Shown here: piece after piece, positions 35,993-46,930 of the stretch
Numbering within the stretch: position 1 is the first letter of the stretch
Layout: each line of letters begins with the position of its first letter
NCBI GenBank assembly: GCA_002286715.1
Contig: NSJX01000011.1
Location: 256,106 to 320,105 of the forward strand
Direction: 5' to 3'
Length of the DNA stretch: 64,000 nt
From: Dentipellis sp. KUC8613
Taxonomy: Eukaryota; Basidiomycota; Agaricomycetes; Russulales; Hericiaceae
Notes under the pieces: generated by a model
Database searches by the model: none
Told to the model about the DNA's origin: nothing
The model's input: only the letters and a program-made list of their open reading frames with translations
Position numbers and translations under genes: made by a program

Positions 35993-38900
35993 ATGAAGTT
36001 CTACATTGATGACCTGCCCGTATGCGTTCTCCTTATACCCAGTGAATTGACGAGGCTCATAGGCTAACGACCGGCGAACCAGATTATCTTCCCTTATGAC
36101 CGAATATATCCCGGTCAGCACGGCGCGCGTACCTTCTGCATGTCTCGTGAAGGCTAACAGGGGGCTGCAGAGCAATATGCTTACATGTGCGATCTTAAGC
36201 GCACGCTGGACGCAACAGTGAGTACAACACTACAAGAATCTGCATGAGGAAACTGACTGTGTGGCGTGTAGGGCCACTGCGTGCTCGAGATGCCTTCCGG
36301 GACGGGCAAAACGGTGTCCCTCCTCTCCCTGATTGTCTCCTACCAGCAGGTGCGCCTTTCTCATCTCCTTTATGGCGTGAAACTGGCTTATGCTTTTAGC
36401 AGTTTTTCCCGACGAAGCGCAAGCTCATCTACTGCTCGCGAACGGTGCCCGAGATCGAAAAGGCGCTCGCTGAGCTGAAGCGGCTGATGGAGTACCGCAT
36501 CTCGATGGCGGAGACGGACGAGCAGCGGGAGAAGGAGAAGAGCTTCATGGGCGTGGGCTTGACGAGTCGAAAGAATCTCTGTATACACCCCGAGGTGCGT
36601 CTCGTCTCTCTTTCTTTCTCTGGTGCGACGTGGATTTTGATGCTGAGGCTCAACGTGCGGGCTGCAGGTGTCGAAGGAGAAGAAGGGCAAGATTGTCGAT
36701 GCGCGGTGTCGCGATTTGACGAATTCTGCTGTGTGTAATAAGAATAGGGAGGACCCCGGCTCGGTGGAGGTGTGCGACTTCCATGAGGTGCGTGCAGCCT
36801 GCTCCGTGTTCCTGCAATACATGAATCATGGACTGACTTTGTCTCAGAATCTCAACGCGAAAGACCCTGGGGCCCTCATCCCGCCGGGCGTTTGGACACT
36901 GGCGGACGTCCTTGACTACGGGAAAGAGCACGGAACATGTCCATATTTCACTGTGCGCAGGATGGTAAGCAAATGTCTGCAGATGCGCCGTTTATCACGC
37001 TAAACGCGTCTTTTCCAGATGGCCTTCGTTGATGTCGTCATCTACTCCTTTCACTACCTCCTAGACCCCAAGGTCGCAGAGCAGGTGTCGAAGGAGATGT
37101 CAAAGGATTCAATCGTAGTCTTTGACGAGGCCCACAACATCGGTACGCTCGCCAATACTTCATCCCGACATGGTCTTATTCTGATTATAATACAGACAAC
37201 GTCTGCATTGAATCGCTCAGCATAGACCTCAGTCGTCCTATGCTCGATTCGGCATCGCGCAGCGTCAACAAGCTGGCTGACAAGATCGACGAGTAAGTGT
37301 CGCGCCTTGCGCCGTACACCCGCGCTAAATCACCTATTCCAGAATCAAAAAGACCGACGCATCGAAACTGCAAGACGAGTACGCCAAGCTCGTCGAAGGG
37401 CTGCAAGAGGCGTCGACCGACGAAGACACCTTCATGAGCAACCCAGGTGAGCAATTCCCCTAATGTTTCACGAGGATAGCTGCTTACTGCGCAGCAGTCC
37501 TGTCGGAGGACCTCTTGACTGAGGCTATCCCCGGCAATATCCGCAAAGCGGAGCACTTCGTCGCGTTCTTGAAGCGCTTCGTGGAATACCTCAAGGTTGT
37601 CACCCTTACGTCCTTCTGTAAGCAGTCAATTGACGCCGTGTGACGTTAGACGCGCATGAGGGTGCTGCATGTTGTTGCAGAAACGCCACTTTCGTTTTTA
37701 CAGCATCTCAAGGATATCACGTATATTGAACGAAGACCACTACGGTTTGTCTCTTGCCTGACTCTTCCGCACTGGCACTCACCGTATACCCCAGATTCTG
37801 TGCCGAACGTCTACAGTCGCTAGTGAAGACCCTAGAGCTGAGTCGAATAGACGAGTATGCGTCATTGCAAAAAGTCGCCAGCTTCGCGACGCTGGTGGCC
37901 ACATACGAGAAAGGTGCGCGCCCCTGCCTTCCTCCATCTGCGAATCTGACCATCAGCAGGCTTCTTGCTGATCCTCGAACCATTCGAGACCGACAACGCG
38001 ACCGTCCCTAATCCCATATTTCACTTTACGTACGACGCTAACACACACCATCTCACGCTGCCGCTCATCCGTTACAACAGATGTCTTGACCCCGCTATTG
38101 CAATCAAGCCCGTGTTCGAGCGATTTAGCAGCGTGGTGATCACCTCGGGGACTATCTCACCGCTAGACATGTACCCAAAGATGCTGCAATTCACCCCCGT
38201 CGTGCAAGAGACATACGCCATGACGCTCACGCGCAACGCGTTCCTCCCACTCGTGCGTGCCTGTCCTTCTCCCTTCTCCCTTCCCCCCTTCCTTCTCGCC
38301 TCGTTCCTTCTGCCCGATGCATATTCCGATGGCGATCTCTACTCGCAGATTATCACGCGGGGAAGCGATCAGGTGGCGATCAGCTCCCGATTCGAGGTAC
38401 GCAATGATCCGGCGGTGGTGCGGAACTTTGGGAGCATCCTGGTCGAGTACAGCAAGATCGTGCCTGACGGCGTCGTCGCGTTCTTCCCGAGCTACCTCTA
38501 CATGGAGTCCATCGTCGCCGCGTGGAACGACATGGTGGGCAGCCTCTCCCCTTGACCAGCAGCCTACGCTGATCATCGACGGCCGCGCAGGGCATCCTGA
38601 ACGAGGTGTGGAAGCACAAGCTCATCTTCGTGGAGACGCCCGACGCGAACGAGACGAGCATCGCGCTGGAGAACTACCGCAGGGTACGTGCGCTCGCGCC
38701 TTCGGTTCCTCCCCGATTCACAATTTCCAATCGCGACGCCTCAGGCATGTGACAACGGGCGCGGCGCGGTGCTGCTCTCCGTCGCGCGAGGCAAGGTCTC
38801 GGAGGGGATCGATTTCGACCACAACTACGGGCGCGCGGTCATCATGTTCGGGTGGGTCTGCACTGTCACCCGCGCGCACGATGTATACTTCATATTTGGC

Positions 38901-39543
38901 TGCTGCGCAGAGTGCCGTACCAGTACACGGAGAGCAGGATCCTCAAGGCGCGGCTGGAGTACCTGCGCGACGCGTACCGGATACGCGAGTCCGAATTCCT
39001 GGGCTTCGACGCGATCCGCAACGCCGCCCAGTGCGTCGGGCGCGCGCTGCGGGGCAAGACGGACTGGGGCCTGATGGTGTTCGCGGACAAGGTGCGTGCC
39101 GCGCGCATCGCGATTCGCAGGCGCCACTGACGACAGCGCATCGGCGGCGCGATCTGGCGATCGTGCAGCGGTTCGCGCGCGCGGACAAGCGGGCGAAGCT
39201 GCCGCGGTGGATCAACCAGTACATCACCGAGACGGCGGCGAACCTGTCGACGGACATGGCGCTGACGCTGTCGAAGCTGTTCATGCGCACGATCTCGCAG
39301 AGCGCGGGCGACGGGCAGACGGGCGTGTCGCTGTGGACGCTGGAGGACATCGAGCGCGTGCAGGCTCAGCAGCGCGAGGCGGCAGCCGAGGCGGAGGCCA
39401 AGGCGGCGGAGGAGCGGCGGCGCGCGGAGGAGGCGGGGATGGAGATGGGGGAGGCGATGGACGAGGACGAGGAGTATGGGGATGGGGGGTTCTCGGATCG
39501 GATGCTCGCGGAGGTGAATCTGGACGTGACGATCAGAGGGTGA
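35993..39543 (+). CDS. RAD3: TFIIH DNA helicase Rad3/XPD
   Basis: Nineteen exons join to 828 residues. The start [21 protein letters not shown] is diagnostic. Walker A is [11 protein letters not shown], the DEAH box is [11 protein letters not shown], and the late helicase motifs are [36 protein letters not shown] and [13 protein letters not shown]. Cysteines of the iron-sulfur domain occur around CIHPEV, CRDLTN, VCDFHE and TCPYF. Rad3/XPD is the 5'-3' helicase of TFIIH for nucleotide excision repair and a structural subunit in transcription. The C-terminus has an Ala/Glu/Arg-rich helix and an acidic end beyond the helicase core, as in other fungi. Essential in yeast. Confidence 0.97.
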
Positions 39544-39598
39544 TGGTGTGTATCCTATTTCGTGCGGGAATGACGATGGTAGTGTCTACATGGGGGTT

Positions 39599-39848
39599 CT
39601 ACTGACAACGGGGACATTTTACACCCTCTTCACGAGCGACGACGCGCTCTGATGCTCTGGACAAGGGTGAGCGGCCGGGGGGAGGGGAGGGGGGAGGGGG
39701 CGTACGTGAAGTATCCCCGGCAGCGGCAGGGATTATGGGATGGGGGGTGGGTGCTGCTGAGGCGGCACTCGAGTTGGTGGCAATCAACGACCGTTTCGTC
39801 AATAAAAGTGACGGCGCTCCTCCGGAGGTAGAGTTGCTTGTGGCACAT
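39599..39848 (-). CDS. Small Cys-rich protein, diverged tandem copy
   Basis: Two exons (39848-39706, 39656-39599) give 66 residues. The order matches its neighbour at 39916-40185: MCHKQL start, DCHQLEC, the SSTHPPS block, NPCRCRGYF, then after the intron a C-terminal KCPRCQ. Relative to the neighbour it lacks the CGH triplet near residue 14, and the Cys after HPPS is His. It therefore has fewer possible metal ligands. The intron is at the same codon and phase as in the neighbour, so the two arose by tandem duplication. Only 67 bp separate this ATG from the neighbour's stop. Probably zinc-binding or disulfide-rich; function unknown. Confidence 0.6.
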
Positions 39849-39915
39849 CGTGAGGATCAGAGGGTGACGGGGAGTATCATATATCGTGCAGAGATGGATG
39901 TGTACATGGGATGTG

Positions 39916-40185
39916 CTACGGGCAATACGGACACTTGTCGGGGACTTCTGCGGTGACGAGACGTTGTGGCTGGCTGGGAGGGGGTGAGCAGAGGTCACGG
40001 GGCGAGGCTGGGACATACGTGTAGTATCTACGACAGCGGCAGGGATTTCGCTGGTCTCCGCAAGACGGGGGGTGGGCGGAGCTGATGTGGCAGGTGGGAT
40101 CGCGGCAATCGATGAAAGTTTCGCCCGTGAATATCAAGTGACCGCACGCGATGCTCTTGGAGAAGCGGAGCTGCCTGTGGCACAT
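39916..40185 (-). CDS. Small Cys-rich, probably zinc-binding protein
   Basis: Two exons (40185-40019, 39973-39916) give 74 residues. Cysteines and histidines are in a fixed pattern: MCH, ACGH, DCRDPTC, HPPSC, NPCRCRRYY and a final DKCPYC. Nine Cys plus several His could hold two zinc ions in a compact RING-like or treble-clef fold. There is no signal peptide, so it is intracellular unless exported unusually. Short genes with this C-C-H pattern are common in agaricomycete genomes, but I know of no function. A TATA-like element lies 66 bp upstream. The neighbour at 39599-39848 is a diverged copy. Confidence 0.72.
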   Translation of the reverse strand: MCHRQLRFSKSIACGHLIFTGETFIDCRDPTCHISSAHPPSCGDQRNPCRCRRYYTYVPASPRDLCSPPPSQPQRLVTAEVPDKCPYCP

Positions 40186-40250
40186 CTGTGTCGCTGGATT
40201 AGGACGGAAACGTGAATGCGGCGGGACGGGACGTGCAGTGCAGCGCGATG

Positions 40251-40257
40251 TTTATAG
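40251..40257 (-). promoter_or_regulatory. TATA element of the Cys-rich gene
   Basis: The minus strand reads CTATAAA 66-72 bp before the start codon at 40185, in a GC-rich surround, which supports this small gene being transcribed. Confidence 0.45.
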
Positions 40258-41785
40258 CCTCGGCGGAGGTAAGCGTCTGCGCGGTCCAGTGCGCGACTCC
40301 GAGTCCCAGTCCGAACTTTCCCTGATCGCCGAATCCAGATTCCCTGCCTGGGCTGCTGCCTCCCGTCGTCGTCATCCTCTGCACACGCCCAACAACAGCG
40401 ACAGCACTCACCGGAGACGGTATCGGTATCAGTCGCGCGGCCTCTGGCAGGACGCAGCAGCGCAGACGGGTGGCGGGGACGAGGTGGGGGCCGACTGCGA
40501 CGCGCGGGGCGACTTATAGGGGCCATACCACTGCTCTACCCGCGCCTGTGTCCCGGGCCGATATCTATCTAGATCGTGGGTTCCGCCGTCCATTCCGGGA
40601 CTCACGCATGCCTTGTGTTTGTTGACGTATCGACCGCGCATCTGCTGACCCGACCACAACGCCTGCTCTCCGTTCTCCTTCCGCGGCCCCAATCTCCCCG
40701 TTGACACCTCCATCACAACAATATCAGCCCGCCAGTCTAACTCGAAGCACACGCCCTACCTGCGGCTTTAATTATCCCCCCATCATATGACGCCGCCCAC
40801 ACAAGCGCCTACTGCAATATGCACGCCACCATCAGCGAACTGACACCACCGCTCCCGTCTCGCAGCCTGCATTAAAAATAAAAGCCCACTCAAAGACACC
40901 GGCCGGGCGAAGCGCGTCCTGAAACGCACAGACACTAGGACACCCCTTGCATCCTAACATACGATCACGACAGCACCGGGCCCGTATCCCGCACACCCTG
41001 TTATCCAGCACGGATTGAATCAGGGAGCGCGAGTGCTTGCTCGCGCAGAACAAACGCGGCGCGTGGCCGCACAAAGCCAGCGGCCGCCGTACGTGCGAAC
41101 GCCGACTCCGACTCCCGCAGATCACATACGTCAGTCCACGGCCAGCCTCTCGCACACGCACGCACGCCGCTCACCATATGTCTGCCGTCCGCAAGTCTCG
41201 CCACTCCCCACGCACGAAGCAGGAAGCGCAGGCGCCTTGCCCGACGCATCGAAGCACACACCGCACGCCGCACGCCCGATTGCTATCGCGCCTTCTCAGC
41301 CTCGCTTCCAGAAGCGACGTCGACGGCGGGCCGTAACGCCACCACCGTAATAGCCTCCAGCCTCCGCCCAAATGCTAACTTAACCCGCCCGGGCAAGGCC
41401 ACCCAACTGCCCAATCCGCACCGGCCTTTGTTCCGCATCCGTGCGTCCGTGCGCCCGCTCCGCAGGCGCATGACCCAGCGATCGTCGGCCACCTCGCACA
41501 CGAGGCCGCAGCACACACAGGGCATACTGTACATACCCGAGTCGCAGAACCGCAGAACGCTTCGGCGCCGGAAAGGAAGAGCAGCGGGGTACTTTGTTCT
41601 AAAAAATGCATGTACAGTACTTTAATAACACTCACAGCGGCCGCGTCCACCCCCACGCCTACGCTCCCACCCGCCCGCGCGGGAAATCCAAGATACAGCA
41701 GTTAATTAGGATAGGCGCAGGCGCGTCTGCGCGCGCCAAGATACGTCGGGATGCACCGCGCGCATTCCATACTCCGCCTGCCCGA
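40258..41785. other. GC-rich 1.5 kb intergenic region
   Basis: This lies between the Cys-rich gene promoter and the 3' end of YME1. Many open frames occur on both strands, as expected from GC-rich DNA without stops, but none has a coherent motif or splice pattern. I see nothing else in it. Confidence 0.4.
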
Positions 41786-44700
41786 CTATGGCGTGGCGGG
41801 CGCCGCGTGCGCAGCTCCGGGTGCAGGGGATGCGGGCGCGGGTGCGGGCATCTGCGCGAGGTCCTCGCGGATGACCTCGTTGATGTTGCGGATCGGCTCG
41901 CCCTTGATGACCTTCTTCACCTCCTCCATGTCGAGCGTCTCATGTTCGAGCAGTGCCTCCGCGAGCTGCAGCATGATAATCACGACGACGGCAATATGCG
42001 AAATGATTGAATGGATGGGCATGGCCGGGTGCGGAGAGAACAGCGTCAGTAAGCAGCGGACGGCAGGCGCCAGACACGACGAGTACGTACCCGGTGGAGC
42101 TCGCCCAGCTTCGACTTGAGAAGAGCAGCCACGCGCACCTGGCCCGCTTGAAGCAGACTAATGCGCCCCACGGCGAACCCAGCAGCCAAACCCCGACACA
42201 GGCATCGACATCAACACAAGCACAAACACAAACACAGACGCACAATACGTGAGCACGGCGCTACGCGGCAGGGCACGAACGGAACATCGCTACGCACTTT
42301 CGCACCTCGGTCTCGATTTCCTCGCGCTTGTGCGCGCTCACGGGTTCCTCGCGCTCGTTCAGGAACACGGGCCCAATCTTGTCCGAGTAGCCCCAGTACT
42401 GTCATTATGGAATGCCCGGCGTCAGCACCGTGTCCTGGGACAGCCGAGCGCGGGGCACGACACGGACCTTGACCATCTTTGTCGCGACAGACGTCGCTGC
42501 CCTGAGGTCGGACGAGGCGCCGCTCGTCACGTTCTCCGGCCCGAAGACTGGGCGGGCAGGCATGATAAGCACAAGCACGCCCAACGCGGGCATATGAGAC
42601 GGCACGCACTCAGTTCCTCGGCAACGCGTCCGCCCAAGGACACATCGATGGACGCCAGGTATTCCTTCAATGACACACTCAGCCGATCGTCCTTCGGAAG
42701 CATCGATGTCTGCAGCGGCAGCGGCATCCGCCGCGGGACGTCAGCGTGTAACTGCAGTCAAGGTTAAGGGGGCACACGTACCACGCCGAGCGCGTGCCCG
42801 CGTGGGACACATGTCACTTTGTGCAGCGGCATCGCGCCCTCGGTGTACAGCGCCGCCAGGGCATGCCCGCCTTCGTGGTATGCCGTCAGCTTCTTCACCT
42901 TTTCATCGATGAACTGGCTCTTGCGCTCCGCGCCCATGACGATGCGGTCCTGCGCGTTGGTCAGCTGCCGTCACCGGGGAGAGAAAGGACAATAGGATGC
43001 CCCACCTTGGCCCATTCCAGGTGCTTGAGGTTCACCTCCTTGGCTTTCTCTTTCGAGGCCTGGATCGCGGCTTGGCTGTGATGGACGGCATGTGAATGGG
43101 GCAGAGAGATGAGAATGCAGATGCGGACGCACTTCACCATATTCTGCAGGTCGGCGCCCGAGAAGCCAGGCGTGCCGCGCGCCAAAACCATAGGATCGAC
43201 CTCTGCAGTGCCACGTTAGCCATCGCACGGTCCCGCAGCGCGAGCAAACTCCACCGACCCTTGCTCACGACGATGTCCCGCATGTGGTGCTGCAAGATCT
43301 GGGCGCGGCCCCGGATGTCGGGGAGGGGAACGGCAATGTGTCTGTCGAACCGTCCTGGTCGGACCAACGCCCTGTGCGCGCGGCGATCAATGCAATATCC
43401 AGACAATTTGAACAAAGCAAAGGCGTACTCGTCGAGGCTTTCCGGGAAGTTAGTGGCCGCAATGACGATGACGCCCTCGGTCTGCAGGAAACCGTCCATC
43501 TCGACGAGAAGCTGGTTCAGCGTCTGCTTCATGTACTGCTGGTCGCGCGCGTTACGCTTGCCACCAATGGCGTCCAATTCGTCGATGAAGATGATTGCAG
43601 GCTGCTTGGCGCGTGCCGCAGCGAACAAGTCACGAACGCGCTTCGCGCCGACACCGACAAACATTTCCTCGAATTCGGATCTGATGACAGCCAAGGTGAG
43701 TCTGATACACTAAAATAATGATCAAAGTACGCACCCAGATGCGAACAAGAACGGCACACCAGCTTCACCTGCAACCGCGCGCGCCAACATCGTCTTACCA
43801 GTTCCGGGCGATCCAGTCAACAAGACACCCTTTGGCAGCTTACCACCGAGGGCCGCGAAGACAGTCGGGTCCTTCAAGAATTCGACAACGTCCTTCAGTT
43901 CTTCCTTGGCCTCGTCCACACCGTGTACGTCGCTGAACTTGACCGGGTTTCCGCCCTGGTGCGGTTCAAACTCGGCTTGGCGGGGACCCGCTTTCACGAG
44001 ACCCGTGTTTTCGAGCATGTAGGCAAGCAGGGAAAGAACGACTGAAAAAATAACAGGTTGGTCTAATGAATTCAAGCGAGTATTTGGATGACGCACGGAA
44101 GCCTCCGATGACCATGAACACGACGAAGCGGGCAAATCTAGGGATCCATGCGCCCTTCGCTATGGAGAAATCAGTATGCATGCATAATTATCGAAAAACT
44201 CAGAAACGCACGCTCATTAATAGTAACGTGAATCGGGTTGCCGCTAACACCAGCACCGCTCGCTAGAGCGGACGCCAACCGTGCCATGTCCGGACTGAGT
44301 GGCTGCGCACCGACAGGTTCGACGGAGCGACCCGCAAGCACGGCCTGTGCGACTTCCTGGCTCCGCGAGACGGGGGGCTCAGAAGGCTGGGGCGCGGGCG
44401 TGGGTTCCGCAGACGAGGCTTGTGCCGATGCAGACGATGTTTCTGAGGACGCAGAGGCGGTTTCCGATGTTGCCGAAGACGTGGTTTCCGATGTTGCCGA
44501 AGACGTGGTTTCCGATGCATGTGCTGCCGGGATAGCTGACGCGGCCGCCGCGGCAGGATGCTGCGCGAGGAGCGACTCGCGCTGGCGCACGGCGGGGTTA
44601 ATCGAGGGCTCAGCACCAGTGCTGATGAGCGCGTTCAGATAGTACTCGAAGGCCTTGTCCGATTTGAGCAGGGGGGATGCCGGGTCCTGTGGTGCGTGTG

Positions 44701-45182
44701 CGACGCGTTAGTGACGGACACGGATCGAATCGCGGGGGTGTGGCGCGTACGAATTCACACATGCGCTCCCAGCGGGCGATGATCACACCGTAGCCAGCCT
44801 TGTGCTTCGAATCCGCAAGGGCCGCGAAGAGCTCGAGCTGCTTGGAGACGTCATTCGGGTTCTCGTCGGCTTCGGCTTCGAGACGCGCGATGCTGGCGAC
44901 AGCATGCGGGGGCGGAGTCGGAGGCGTCGGGGATGCGAAAAATAGCGAGCGGAGAGAAAAGAAGCGGTTATGACATGAAGGGAGTGCAGGGATGGGGCGC
45001 AGAGGTGTGCGGAAGAGAAGGGACGAGGGAGTGGTGGGAGGAAGACGGGAGAAGGAGCGGGCGAGGCGGGGAATGAGAGCGGAGGGGCGGGACACGTGCG
45101 CCTGGTGGCGAACGATGCCGAAGACCTGCGGGACGGTGAGCAGCGAGCACAGAGACAAGGCCACGGCACTTACGGGGAGCAT
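41786..45182 (-). CDS. YME1: Mitochondrial inner-membrane i-AAA protease
   Basis: Fourteen exons give 816 residues, or 800 if an optional 48-nt intron after codon 3 is removed. The N-terminus is a mitochondrial presequence. A Ser/Thr/Glu-rich spacer precedes the membrane helix [10 protein letters not shown]. The AAA module has [16 protein letters not shown] (Walker A), [12 protein letters not shown] (Walker B), the pore-loop [16 protein letters not shown] region and [12 protein letters not shown]. The protease has the zinc motif HEGGH (family HExxH), with an Ala-to-Gly change inside it, and the third ligand region [11 protein letters not shown]. Yme1 faces the intermembrane space and degrades Tim, Prx and lipid-transfer proteins. 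Divergent from the GCIP gene by 106 bp. Confidence 0.95.
42188..42246. repeat. CA-rich simple repeat in a YME1 intron
   Basis: An imperfect run of ACA/ACAA units (aacacaagcacaaacacaaac and similar) lies inside the intron between the exons at 42306-42398 and 42091-42138. It is a degenerate microsatellite with no sign of function. Confidence 0.6.
44464..44514. repeat. Two tandem 24-bp repeat units in the YME1 coding region
   Basis: The unit gttgccgaagacgtggtttc plus cgat occurs twice in direct succession and encodes a repeated SETTSSAT in the Ser/Thr/Glu-rich spacer of YME1. It keeps the frame, so copy-number change would only lengthen or shorten the spacer. Confidence 0.7.
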
Positions 45183-45288
45183 CGACCACGACTGTCGACG
45201 GAAGAGCGGCGGGCGGCTCTTCGGGTTAGGGTCCCGCTCATTTGCCCCTCGACCCTAACCCCACTGCGCCCTGCTCTGAGCTCTCCCC

Positions 45289-46479
45289 ATGTCCGCTCTC
45301 CGGAAAGGTCTGCCGTCTGCTCGCCCACCAGCCCTCGCTGACCGTCCCCCACAGCCTCCGTCGCCCTCTCGCTCGTCGCAGAGACCTCCAAGTCTGCGTC
45401 CGCCGCCGTCGATCGCGCTTCCCCGCCCTCCCCACCGCTCCCCGTCGCGTCTCTCCATGCCGATCTCCTTTCGCTGCTCACCCTCCTCTACTCGGATACC
45501 AACAAGCTCTCCATCGCACTCAACCCCGCGTCACCAACATACTCTGCTGCGCTAACGCCCGCGAAGGACATCGCGAAACGCGTCGGCACACTCGCCTCTA
45601 ATGCCGCTTCCTTTGACCCTCAGGCTCACGGGCGCACTCTCACCAAGGAAGTCCACCAGGTTGTCAAAGATATCCTATCCGCCATCCGCGAACTCGCGCA
45701 GGCACACCTGAACCTCACGAAAGATAACGCGCAGAAAGCCAAGGCCGGGAAGGGCGCTGCCGGCGAAGAATATCTCGTCAAAACCGCCGCCGTACACAGT
45801 CTCATTCAGCGCGCAAAGTCGAGTGGGGACGATGGCTTATCAAAATCTAATCTTCAGGCGGTGAAGAAGGTTTGGAATGAGCATGGCGAGACCATTGATG
45901 ATTCCGTCTTGGAGTTCAAGGAGATGGCAGAAGAGGGCGGAGAGGGTGAGGAAGAAGAGGACGGATGGGACGAGGCCGGCTTTGATTTCGGCTCGATCAA
46001 GATCAATGTACCTCAACGGAAGCTGGCAGAGACGGTATGTTGTTCTCTCGCTTAGCTAGGTCATCACTCATGTGCTCGATTTCTAGCTCGAAGGCCTGTA
46101 TAAACGGACATTCGAATTGCACGAAGAGGTCTCAAAATCACTACTATCGTCGCCTTCTCGCATATCGCTAGACGCGCCACAAGTCACTCTTGACTCGTTA
46201 ACAGAGAAGGCTTCGACATTATCATATGCAGCCGACGAGCTCGCATCGCGCGTTTACTGCCAGCCCGAGGATCCATCCGTTATGGAACTTCACGAAGTTC
46301 GAGACGAATTCGCTGATGCTCTCGAAGACATCGCAAAGGCTGTGGATTCCCTCTGGAACAACGAAGATAAAAAGGATGCGAAAGAGAAGGGTAGCAGGAC
46401 ATGGTTCGAGAAACAGTACGCAGAGCTCGCGAAGAGCATCAAGTCAATAGAATGGTCTCCCGAGGATACCAAAACCTAA
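45289..46479 (+). CDS. GCIP (cyclin-D1-binding protein 1) family protein
   Basis: Three exons (45289-45307, 45355-46034, 46087-46479) give 363 residues. The protein is nearly all helical: DLLSLLTLLYSDTNKLSIAL, TKEVHQVVKDILSAIREL, AVHSLIQRAKSS, QAVKKVWNEHGETIDDSV, then an acidic loop (EEGGEGEEEEDGWDEAG) and a C-terminal helical domain. Order, the Trp in KKVWNEHGE and the acidic DGWDEA segment fit the Grap2/cyclin-D-interacting (GCIP) family known from animals, where it binds cyclin D1. The fungal role is not established. The assignment rests on pattern memory and deserves a profile search. Shares a 106-bp promoter with YME1. Confidence 0.72.
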
Positions 46480-46930
46480 ACATCGCACCTTCCCGGGCCC
46501 ATCATCTCGCCATCCTCGAGCCCGATTCGTAATGAAAGCAAGCCAAAACAGTACGATAAATTGTCAAGGTGCGTAGACACGCTGTAAATTGTATGCCCAG
46601 TGAAATAGAACGCCAACGGTAATAATGGTAGGTCACTAATCGTAAGTATGGGTAGATTGTGTAGCAAGCAGCAGTAACTAGTGTCCGTTTGAACGCGAAT
46701 GGTATCGACTCCATCCAGATCCAAACCAAATCAGTTCCAGTCATAATAATTAAGACGCTGGGAGCCGCCCCCAGGAGAGCGAGCGAGCCTGCAGCGCCAA
46801 AAGCAGTCGTGCGTACGTTGCATGCGTGCGTGCGTGAGGAGTATCAGAAGAGGTCCGAACAAAGTCAGAGGTCCACAACAGGTCCTTTTCCAACAACCCA
46901 ATGTCATATGTGCCTATACCTCGGCCACGT
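46480..46930. other. Convergent 3' intergenic region
   Basis: This is the shared 3' flank of the GCIP gene (+) and the GH5_7-like gene (-). It is AT-richer than its surroundings. No further gene is seen. Confidence 0.45.

Noticed and set aside
38257..39543. 428-codon open frame read straight through Rad3 introns
   Set aside because: Only its last part is in the true Rad3 frame. The rest crosses introns and lacks helicase motifs; splicing restores the conserved protein.
42188..42246. Repeat array resembling a CRISPR-like or satellite element
   Set aside because: It is a degenerate CA-rich microsatellite in an intron, without spacers or regular units.
40429..42252. Several open frames in GC-rich DNA near YME1
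   Set aside because: All are Arg/Pro/Ala-rich in every frame, as expected from GC-rich noncoding DNA or YME1 antisense.
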